Assembly (NCBI GenBank): GCA_021731425.1
Contig: JAKFXJ010000114.1
Span: 1-5,556, forward strand
From: Limnohabitans sp.
GTDB taxonomy: Bacteria > Pseudomonadota > Gammaproteobacteria > Burkholderiales > Burkholderiaceae_C
Direction: 5' to 3'
DNA length: 5,556 bases
The notes beneath the pieces are model-generated. The model saw only the letters and a program-made list of their open reading frames with translations. It searched no databases and was not told the DNA's origin. This document shows, piece after piece, positions 1 to 5,556 of this stretch (its first letter is position 1; each line of letters opens with the position of its first letter). A program made the position numbers and the translations under genes.

Positions 1-31
1 CAATCTACGGTCTGTAAAAAATACACAGTCA

Positions 32-1150
32 TCACGAAAACTCAACACTGCCTTGTGTCCAGCGACGCGCCTTCTCACTGAGCGACACACCCAAACCTGG
101 CAAGGTTGGCACCAGCATGCGGCCATCTTTGATCTGGATGCGTTCTTTGAACAAGGGCTCCAGCCATTCAAAGTGCTCCACCCAAGGCTCGGTTTTGTAG
201 GTTGCAGCCAAATGGATGTGCAGCTCCATCGCAAAGTGCGGGGCCAGCATGACGCCAGCGTGTTCGGCCAGCTGCGCGATCTTGAGGAAAGGGGTGATGC
301 CGCCCACACGAGGGCCATCGGGCATCAGAAAATCAGCGGCGCGGTGGCGAATCAAGTCCCAGTGCTCCTGGACGCTGGTCAGCATTTCACCCGTGGCAAT
401 CGGGGTATCAAACTGCACAGCCAGCGCGGCATGGCCTTCGTGGTCGTACGCGTCCAAAGGCTCTTCGATCCAGATCAGGTTCATCGGCTCCAAGCGGCGG
501 CACATGCGCTGCGCGGTGGGGCGGTCCCATTGTTGGTTAGCGTCCACCATGATCGGAAAACGATCGCCCAGATGCTGTCGCACGGCGCTCACGCGATCAA
601 TGTCTTTGTCACAGTCGGGCTGACCCACTTTGAGCTTGATACCGCCAATGCCCTTGGCCACCGAGGCCGAAGCGTTGACCAAAAGCTGATCGAGAGGTGT
701 ATGCAAAAAACCGCCCGATGTGTTGTAACAGCGCACGCTGTCGCGGTGAGTCCCAAGCAGCTTGGCCAAAGACAAGCCTGCGCGTTTGGCTTTCAGGTCC
801 CACAGCGCTACATCAAAAGCACCGATGGCCTGTACTGAAAGGCCGCTGCGGCCTACCGAAGCACCCGCCCAGCACAGCTTGTCCCAGAGTTTGGCAATGT
901 CATTCGGGTCTTCGCCTATCAAGACTGGGGCGATTTCTTTGGCATGCGCAAACTGGCCGGGGCCTCCAGCGCGTTTGGAGTAACTGAAACCCACACCCTC
1001 AACGCCATCCTTGGTTTTGATCTCGACAAACAGGATGGCGATTTCAGTCATCGGCTTTTGCCGACCCGTCAGCACCTTGGCGTCGCTGATCGGCGTGGCC
1101 AGCGGCAAAGTGCAGGACGAGACACGGACCCAAGAGATGGCATCGGACAT
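32..1150 (-). CDS. L-talarate/galactarate dehydratase-type enolase superfamily protein
   Basis: Predicted cytoplasmic Mg-dependent acid-sugar dehydratase, 372 residues, of the mandelate racemase subgroup. TalrD/GalrD enzymes remove water from L-talarate or galactarate to give 5-keto-4-deoxy-glucarate. Visible motifs are a substrate-loop segment FSYSKRAGG (55-63), the KxK pair K172/K174 in GGIKLKVGQ, metal ligands D203 (VDANQQW), E229 (IWIEEP) and E255 (ATGEM), and the catalytic H305 in PHFAMELHIHL. As I recall the characterised Salmonella and Polaromonas enzymes, these residues sit at a constant offset of 23, and long stretches such as CYNTSGGFLHTPLDQ and EHFEWL look the same, so the assignment is fairly specific. 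The ATG at 1150 follows the receptor stop by 12 bases, with only a weak purine stretch upstream, so coupling is likely. It is last in the visible operon. Substrate preference (talarate, galactarate or both) is inferred. Confidence 0.87.
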   Translation of the reverse strand: MSDAISWVRVSSCTLPLATPISDAKVLTGRQKPMTEIAILFVEIKTKDGVEGVGFSYSKRAGGPGQFAHAKEIAPVLIGEDPNDIAKLWDKLCWAGASVGRSGLSVQAIGAFDVALWDLKAKRAGLSLAKLLGTHRDSVRCYNTSGGFLHTPLDQLLVNASASVAKGIGGIKLKVGQPDCDKDIDRVSAVRQHLGDRFPIMVDANQQWDRPTAQRMCRRLEPMNLIWIEEPLDAYDHEGHAALAVQFDTPIATGEMLTSVQEHWDLIRHRAADFLMPDGPRVGGITPFLKIAQLAEHAGVMLAPHFAMELHIHLAATYKTEPWVEHFEWLEPLFKERIQIKDGRMLVPTLPGLGVSLSEKARRWTQGSVEFS

Positions 1151-1162
1151 GGACCGGCTTTC

Positions 1163-2143
1163 TTACTGGGGCTTGATGCCGGCGGTCTTGATCACACGGG
1201 TCCACTGATCCAACTCGGATTTGACGAACTCGGTGTAGGGCTTGCTACCCTGGGACGGAATCACAAAGCCTGTCGAAGTCAGTCGTTGCTTGAAATTGGC
1301 TGACTGCATGGCCTGTGCCATGGCCGCCTCAAGCTTGTCCACGATGGGCTGGGGTGTGCCCTTAGCCACTGACAAGCCCGACCAGGACAGCGCTTCAAAC
1401 CCTTTGTAGCCAGATTCGGCCACGGTCGGTACATCCGGATAAAGCGCATTGCGCTCTTTGCTGGTCACGGCCAGTGCCCGCAGCTTTCCGGCTTTGACAT
1501 GGGGCAGCGCCACATCCTGGTTCAAAAAGACCATGGGCACGGTACCGGCCAGCAAGTCATTCAGCATGGGGCCGCCGCCGCGGTAGGGAATGCCCGTCAG
1601 GAAAATGCCAGCCGTCTGCTTAAACAGCTCCATCGCCATGTGTCCAGAGGCAGCATGGGTGTAGCCGTAATCGAGTTTTCCGGGGTTCTTCTTGGCATGG
1701 TCCACCAACTCTTTCACCGTCTTGAACGGTAATGAAGGATGAACCAGCAGCACGTTGGGCCCCGAGTGCACTTGCGTGAGGTGAATGAAATCGGTCACCG
1801 AGTTGTACTTGATGTTGGGGTCCAGGCCATGCGCCACAGCGTTCTGGCCCACGCCAGTCTGGATGATGGTGTAACCATCTGCAGGCATCTTGACGGCGCG
1901 ATCGGTGCCGACAATGCCCCCTGCGCCACCGATGTTCTCGACGACCACCGGCTGTTTCAGGACTTTGGTCAGTTCTTCAGACATCAAGCGGCCCATGACA
2001 TCGCTGGTGCCGCCGGGTGGAAAGGCCACGATCAGTTTGATCGGTTTATTCGGGTAATCCGCTTGGGCCAAGGCTTTTCCCTGGCTGAGCATGGCCAGAC
2101 CAGCGAGGCTGATCACGCTAAGAAGTTGGCGTTTATTCATCAT
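1163..2143 (-). CDS. Bug-family tripartite tricarboxylate transporter substrate-binding protein
   Basis: Periplasmic solute receptor of the Bug/TctC family, about 326 residues, the usual family length. The N-terminus has a signal peptide: positive residues K4 and R5, a hydrophobic core (about 7-20) and a likely cleavage after ALA (24-26) or AQA (26-28). The mature protein begins with the family hallmark YPNKPIKLIVAFPPGGTSD (30-48), followed by VVVENIGGAGGIVGTD and the central IPYRGGGPMLNDLLAG and VPTVAESGYKGFEALSW segments. Bug proteins bind small carboxylates or similar acids. Its place between aldarate dehydratases suggests a C6 sugar diacid ligand, which is inference. No TctA or TctB membrane gene is present, as is common for these orphan receptors. 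The reading frame extends 8 codons upstream to 2167, but an AGGAG six bases before the ATGATG pair at 2143 decides the start. Confidence 0.92.
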   Translation of the reverse strand: MMNKRQLLSVISLAGLAMLSQGKALAQADYPNKPIKLIVAFPPGGTSDVMGRLMSEELTKVLKQPVVVENIGGAGGIVGTDRAVKMPADGYTIIQTGVGQNAVAHGLDPNIKYNSVTDFIHLTQVHSGPNVLLVHPSLPFKTVKELVDHAKKNPGKLDYGYTHAASGHMAMELFKQTAGIFLTGIPYRGGGPMLNDLLAGTVPMVFLNQDVALPHVKAGKLRALAVTSKERNALYPDVPTVAESGYKGFEALSWSGLSVAKGTPQPIVDKLEAAMAQAMQSANFKQRLTSTGFVIPSQGSKPYTEFVKSELDQWTRVIKTAGIKPQ

Positions 2144-2149
2144 ATGTGT

Positions 2150-2154
2150 CTCCT
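2150..2154 (-). promoter_or_regulatory. Ribosome binding site of the Bug receptor gene
   Basis: AGGAG on the minus strand, six bases before the first codon of an ATGATG pair. It is the only strong Shine-Dalgarno sequence seen in this operon and places the receptor start at 2143 rather than at the upstream in-frame ATG (2167). It lies in the 46-base gap after the galactarate dehydratase stop codon. I see no hairpin terminator or clear promoter in that gap. Confidence 0.8.
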
Positions 2155-2189
2155 GTTGATGTCGCATGAAAAAAATGAAATATGAGGTC

Positions 2190-3767
2190 TCAGGTGATCG
2201 GAGCCGGGTTGAAAAGCACCAGCGCGTTATGCAACTTCCAGTGCTCGGCCCAGGTTCTTTTGCCGCTGGCGGTTTCTAGCAGCATGCGAAACAGCGCCCA
2301 GCCAGCATCTTCAATCGTCATCTCGCCATCGGCGATCTGACCCGCGTTGAAATCCATCAGGTCGTGCCAGCGGCGTGCCAAGTCACTGCGGGTAGCCACC
2401 TTGACCACTGGGCAGGCTTGCAGGCCATAGGGGGTGCCGCGGCCTGTGGTGAAAACATGCACATTCATGCCAGCGGCCAGTTGCAAAGTGCCGCAGATGA
2501 AATCGCTGGCAGGCGTGGCCGCGAACACCAGGCCTTTTTGATCTGGCTTGAGCTTGTCGCCGGGCGCGAGCACACTCGCAATGGCGCCGCTCCCACTCTT
2601 GATGATCGAGCCCATGGCTTTTTCGGCGATGTTGGACAAACCGCCCGCCTTGTTGCCCGGCGTGGTGTTGGCCGTGCGGTCCACGCGACCACGGTCGAGA
2701 TACTGGTCGTACCAACCGAGTTCGCGCACCACATCTTCGGCCACTGCATGTGTAGCTGAGCGGCTGGTGAGCTGCTCCACTGCATCACGCACTTCGGTGT
2801 TTTCAGAAAACATCACCGTACCGCCAGAGCGCACGATCAGGTCGGCCATGTAGCCCACCGCTGGGTTGGCGGTCACGCCAGAAAACGCGTCGCTTCCACC
2901 ACACTGAACCCCTACCACCAGCTCACTCGCAGGCACAGTCTGGCGCTTGCGAGCATTCAAGCGTTCCAAGTGGGGTTTGGCACGTTGCACGATGTTGTCG
3001 ATCATGGACATGAAGCCGACATGCTCATCGTCTTGCAGGCACACCAAGTCGGGGCCTTGCGCCTTGTCACGGCTGTCGTGGATCGGGAAGCTGCCGGGTG
3101 GCAAGAGGCGCGAGGGTTGCAACTTCTCGCAACCCAAGCTGACCACCATGACCTCGCCGCCAAAATTAGGGTTCAGGCTGATGTTGCGCAGGGTGCGGAT
3201 AGGGATCTCGGCACCTGGCGCGTCAATCGCCACACCACAGCCGTAACTGTGCTCCAGACCCACCACGCCGTCCACATTCGGGTAAAGTGGAAGCAACTCG
3301 CGCTGAATGCGCTCCACCGCAATCTTGACCACACCCGCCACACATTGCACCGTGGTCGTGATGGCCAGCAGATTGCGCGTGCCGACCGAGCCATCGGCAT
3401 TCACATAGCCTTCAAAGGTATGGCCCTCGAGCGGTGTCCAGGCCGGTGCTGGCTGGGTGGCCATGGGCAAACCTTGCAGCTCGCGTGCAGCCGGAATGTC
3501 GAGCAAACGCTCATGCACCCAGCGGCCTGCTGCAATGGATTCACGGGCGTACCCCACGGGCACGTTGTAGCGGAGCACGGCTTGACCCGCAGCGATGTCG
3601 GTCAAGGCCACCTTGTGGCCTTGCGGGACTTTGTCACGCAACACCAGACCGGTCGCAGGACCTTCGGGCATGACCGTGCCAGCAGGCAAACCACCGTCGT
3701 TGGCAATGATGGCCACGTTGTCATCCGGGTGCATGCGGATGGCCAGAGGGCGAATGGGTGTGTTCAT
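2190..3767 (-). CDS. garD: Galactarate dehydratase (GarD, UxaA/altronate dehydratase family)
   Basis: Galactarate dehydratase, metal-dependent and cytoplasmic, converting galactarate (meso-galactaric acid) to 5-keto-4-deoxy-glucarate. The protein is about 525 residues, close to the 523 of E. coli GarD as I recall it. An N-terminal SAF domain (about 8-85) contains [10 protein letters not shown] with H13 and a PQGHKVAL segment. A linker leads to the large UxaA-type domain beginning [17 protein letters not shown] (118-134). Conserved cysteine segments follow: C142 (VQCVAGVV), C177 (SYGCGVAID), C213 (LGCEKLQP), C289 ([20 protein letters not shown]) and C425 (DFICGT). The protein ends FNPAPIT, like the enteric enzyme. 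It is full length with no frameshift. The start is ambiguous: ATG at 3767 is chosen, but an in-frame TTG at 3785 overlaps the upstream TGA and would give a leader closer to E. coli. Neither has a good Shine-Dalgarno, so translation is probably coupled to the preceding gene. Confidence 0.95.
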   Translation of the reverse strand: MNTPIRPLAIRMHPDDNVAIIANDGGLPAGTVMPEGPATGLVLRDKVPQGHKVALTDIAAGQAVLRYNVPVGYARESIAAGRWVHERLLDIPAARELQGLPMATQPAPAWTPLEGHTFEGYVNADGSVGTRNLLAITTTVQCVAGVVKIAVERIQRELLPLYPNVDGVVGLEHSYGCGVAIDAPGAEIPIRTLRNISLNPNFGGEVMVVSLGCEKLQPSRLLPPGSFPIHDSRDKAQGPDLVCLQDDEHVGFMSMIDNIVQRAKPHLERLNARKRQTVPASELVVGVQCGGSDAFSGVTANPAVGYMADLIVRSGGTVMFSENTEVRDAVEQLTSRSATHAVAEDVVRELGWYDQYLDRGRVDRTANTTPGNKAGGLSNIAEKAMGSIIKSGSGAIASVLAPGDKLKPDQKGLVFAATPASDFICGTLQLAAGMNVHVFTTGRGTPYGLQACPVVKVATRSDLARRWHDLMDFNAGQIADGEMTIEDAGWALFRMLLETASGKRTWAEHWKLHNALVLFNPAPIT

Positions 3768-3781
3768 GTCAATCAAAGGGC

Positions 3782-5068
3782 TCAAAAGCGAGGCTGTTTG
3801 CCCGTGAAACTGGGGTCGTATTTGCGCATTTGTCCCAAGTCATCGCGGTTGCGGATGCCGCAATGCACGTAGTTGTTGTGCAAGCGGGCCAGCGCTTCTG
3901 GGTCGATGGTGACACCCAAGCCGGGTGTGCGCGGCACACGCAGGCTGCCGTTTTCAAACTTCAGGCGACCACCCTGAACCACCTCGTCGTCTTGCCAGGG
4001 GTAATGGGTGTCACAGGCATAAGCCAGGTGCGGCACAGAAGCGGCCAGATGTGTCATCGCCGTCAGGCTGATCCCCAGGTGAGAGTTGGAGTGCATGGAC
4101 AGACCCATGTCAAAGGTCTGGCACAGACGCGATAGCTGCTGCGTGGTGCGCAGGCCACCCCAGTAATGGTGGTCGGACAGCACGATGCGCACTGGGCAGC
4201 CCAGGCGAACGTTCTCAGCAAACTCTTTGTAGTCCGTCACCACCATGTTGGTGGCCAAGGGCACGTCACATTGCTGGGCAATCGCGGCCATGCCGTCCAG
4301 CCCAGGCGCAGGGTCTTCGTAATACTCCAGCACGCCGCGCAGTTGCTCGACCACCTTGAGGCTGGTGGCCACGGTCCAGTTGGCATTGGGGTCGATGCGC
4401 AGGGGTGCCCCCGGAAAAGCTTGGGCCAGTGCCAGCAGCGCCGCCACTTCCTGCTCAGGCGGCAAGGTGCCCGCTTTGAGCTTGATGCTTTTGAAGCCAT
4501 ATTGGGCGATCATGTGCCGAGCCTGGGCCACCATTTGTTCGGGGCTCAGGCCTTCGCCGTAGGCATCAGCGCTGTAAGGCTTGTCAATGTGTTCGGCGTA
4601 TTTGAAAAACAAGTAGGCACTGAATGGCACGGTGTCTCGCGCAGCGCCGCCCAGCAAATCCACGATCGGGGCGCCAGCCAGTTGGCCTTGCAAATCGAGC
4701 ATGGCCACCTCAAAAGCGCTGATGACCTTGGCCACGTTCTTGGACACATGGGTGCCGGGTGCCAACGAAATTTGTTCGCCCAAAAACTCCGAAGCCTTTT
4801 GGCCTGGCGCCACCAACGCGGCCACTCGGTTCTCCATGGTGTTGAGGTCCCAGGGCGAGAGGCCCTGCAAAGCCGGTGCGGCTTTGGCCAGCACATCAAG
4901 CATGGACTGGTCGCCATAGGTCTCGTTGATGCCCACCCGCCCGCAAGCTGTTTCAATCTCGATGATCGAGCGCAACGCCCATGGCTCGTGGATGCCCGCC
5001 GCATTGAGCAACGGCGGATCACGGAACGCGATGGGCGTGATGCGAACGTGGCGTATGGCTAAGGGCAT
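3782..5068 (-). CDS. gudD: Glucarate dehydratase-family enolase superfamily protein
   Basis: Predicted cytoplasmic Mg-dependent dehydratase acting on D-glucarate (and possibly L-idarate) to give 5-keto-4-deoxy-glucarate. It is about 428 residues; E. coli GudD is about 446. Family residues, numbered from the start at 5068, are H27 in the N-terminal capping domain, the KxK pair K196/K198 (IKLKAG), metal ligands D226 (IDPNANW), E251 (YYEDP) and N274 (LATNM), D299 in SDHHYW pairing with catalytic H326 in [10 protein letters not shown], and D353 in CDTHYPWQ. An Asn third metal ligand and the His-Asp dyad separate the glucarate dehydratase subgroup from mandelate racemase types. The enteric HSNNHFDIS loop reads HSNSHLGIS here, so the exact substrate is less certain and GlucD-related proteins are an alternative. 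Possible starts are ATG 5068 (best fit to family N-termini), GTG 5071 and ATG 5092; the only AGGA (5083-5086) lies 11-14 bases before the first two. It is first in the operon and divergent from the GntR gene. Confidence 0.86.
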   Translation of the reverse strand: MPLAIRHVRITPIAFRDPPLLNAAGIHEPWALRSIIEIETACGRVGINETYGDQSMLDVLAKAAPALQGLSPWDLNTMENRVAALVAPGQKASEFLGEQISLAPGTHVSKNVAKVISAFEVAMLDLQGQLAGAPIVDLLGGAARDTVPFSAYLFFKYAEHIDKPYSADAYGEGLSPEQMVAQARHMIAQYGFKSIKLKAGTLPPEQEVAALLALAQAFPGAPLRIDPNANWTVATSLKVVEQLRGVLEYYEDPAPGLDGMAAIAQQCDVPLATNMVVTDYKEFAENVRLGCPVRIVLSDHHYWGGLRTTQQLSRLCQTFDMGLSMHSNSHLGISLTAMTHLAASVPHLAYACDTHYPWQDDEVVQGGRLKFENGSLRVPRTPGLGVTIDPEALARLHNNYVHCGIRNRDDLGQMRKYDPSFTGKQPRF

Positions 5069-5212
5069 CACAAAAATACGGGTCCTGTTCATCAAAAAAG
5101 TGATGGTGATCTGCGATGTTCTGATACATTGCCTTCAAATGCCTCATGTGATCAGTTGTCGTACAAGATGATTATGTGAGCCGTTCTTCAAACAGGAATG
5201 CGTATTTACCCG
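5069..5212. promoter_or_regulatory. Divergent control region between dehydratase operon and GntR gene
   Basis: About 140 non-coding bases separate the two divergent genes; about 120 if the dehydratase starts at 5092. It is visibly richer in A and T than the genes and must hold the promoters for both directions. I could not find a sigma70 promoter with both elements close to consensus. CATAAT on the minus strand (5176-5171) is a possible -10 for the operon, but its -35 match is poor. A dyad is annotated separately. Confidence 0.6.
5143..5180. promoter_or_regulatory. Candidate operator for the GntR regulator: nested inverted repeat
   Basis: The core TTGTCGTACAA (5156-5166) is a hyphenated palindrome, TTGT and ACAA around CGT, which fits the N-GT-(N)n-AC-N pattern typical of FadR-subfamily GntR operators. 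Outside it lie complementary arms ATCA (5151-5154) with TGAT (5169-5172) and CTCA (5143-5146) with TGAG (5177-5180), both centred at 5161.5, half a base from the core centre at 5161. The site lies about 33 bases upstream of the GntR start and overlaps a possible -10 for the operon, so a bound repressor could block both directions. Binding by this protein is inferred from position and pattern. Confidence 0.55.
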
Positions 5213-5556
5213 ATGAACACCCCGGAAGTCGCCCCCGAAAAGCGCAAATCGCGCAGCCTGACCTACGAACTGGTAGATCAGCTGAGCGCAGACATACAAA
5301 ACGGCAGCTTACAAAGTGGCCAGAAATTACCCACCGAAGCGGCCATCATGGAACGCTTTGGCGTGAGCCGCACCGTGGTTCGAGAAGCGATTTCCAAGCT
5401 GCAAGCGGCCGGGCTGGTCGAGACGCGCCACGGCATCGGCACCTTTGTATTGGCGCAATCGGAGTCCCCGTCTTTTCGCGTCAACCCCAGCCAACTGAGC
5501 ACCCTGCACGACGTGATTGCCCTGCTCGAATTGCGCATCAGTATCGAGACAGAAGC
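5213..5556 (+). CDS. FadR-subfamily GntR transcriptional regulator, 3' end outside window
   Basis: DNA-binding regulator, partial: 114 codons are visible before the window edge. A GntR winged helix-turn-helix spans about residues 15-80: SLTYELVDQLSADIQ, then the family signature LPTEAAIMERFGVSRTVVREAISKLQAAGLVE (39-70) and the wing TRHGIGTFV (71-79). After a short linker, DVIALLELRISIETE (100-114) looks like the first helix of an FCD ligand-binding domain, which places it in the FadR subfamily, whose members often sense organic or sugar acids. It is divergent from the aldarate operon and is probably its local, autoregulated repressor relieved by an aldarate or a keto-acid product; that role is inference. 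ATG at 5213 is chosen, with AGGA 15 bases upstream (5194-5197). An in-frame ATG at 5198 directly abuts that AGGA and would add five residues. Confidence 0.93.
   Translation, partial: MNTPEVAPEKRKSRSLTYELVDQLSADIQNGSLQSGQKLPTEAAIMERFGVSRTVVREAISKLQAAGLVETRHGIGTFVLAQSESPSFRVNPSQLSTLHDVIALLELRISIETE

Noticed and set aside
1..31. Possible terminator after the last gene (CTGT and ACAG around a T run on the minus strand)
   Set aside because: Only four paired bases with an AT-rich interior. This is too weak to call a terminator, and the sequence beyond the window edge is not available.
53..838. 261-codon open frame on the plus strand
   Set aside because: It is antisense to the talarate/galactarate dehydratase gene, with low-complexity shadow composition and no recognisable domain.
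2970..3872. 300-codon open frame on the plus strand
   Set aside because: It lies antisense to garD and the end of the dehydratase upstream, and its translation is rich in His, Gln and Arg with no recognisable motif. It is a by-product of codon bias in the real minus-strand genes.
4166..5062. 298-codon open frame on the plus strand
   Set aside because: It is fully antisense to the glucarate dehydratase homologue, whose catalytic motifs are intact, and shows no family signature or ribosome binding site.
5146..5179. Direct repeat ATGTGA at 5146-5151 and 5174-5179
   Set aside because: Six bases repeated twice in an AT-rich region can occur by chance, and the bases are partly explained by the dyad arms.
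5278..5538. 86-codon open frame on the minus strand
   Set aside because: It is antisense to the GntR winged-helix coding sequence, which is clearly the real gene.

Overview
The window reads as part of a sugar-acid (aldarate) catabolic locus from a betaproteobacterium, most likely Burkholderiales/Comamonadaceae. That assignment rests on an estimated GC of 55-60%, an orphan Bug-type (tripartite tricarboxylate transporter family) solute receptor inside a catabolic operon, and a divergent FadR-type GntR regulator. It is inference from gene style, not a database match.

Four genes lie on the minus strand and are tightly spaced, so they are probably one operon transcribed from right to left. In transcription order they are: a glucarate dehydratase-family enolase-superfamily enzyme (start near 5068 or 5092, stop at 3782); a GarD/UxaA-family galactarate dehydratase (3767 to 2190); a Bug-family periplasmic solute-binding protein with a signal peptide (2143 to 1163); and a second enolase-superfamily enzyme of the L-talarate/galactarate dehydratase type (1150 to 32). 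The gaps are about 14, 46 and 12 bases, with no convincing terminator or internal promoter. The 31 bases left of the last stop codon hold no gene and no clear terminator, so the operon may continue beyond the window.

A fifth gene, cut off by the right edge, runs divergently on the plus strand from about 5213. It encodes the winged-helix domain and the first helix of the ligand domain of a FadR-subfamily GntR regulator. The divergent intergenic region (about 5069-5212) contains a nested dyad centred near 5161: a TTGT-CGT-ACAA core flanked by two more pairs of complementary arms. It is a good candidate operator for both directions.

As a working model, the receptor captures an aldarate such as galactarate, glucarate or talarate for a transporter whose membrane subunits are not in the window. 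The three dehydratases then convert different aldarate stereoisomers into a common 5-keto-4-deoxy-glucarate pool, and the GntR protein senses an intermediate. The later steps (aldolase, or a second dehydratase plus semialdehyde dehydrogenase) are not visible here. The most notable point is that two structurally unrelated enzymes, both expected to use galactarate, share one operon with a glucarate dehydratase homologue.
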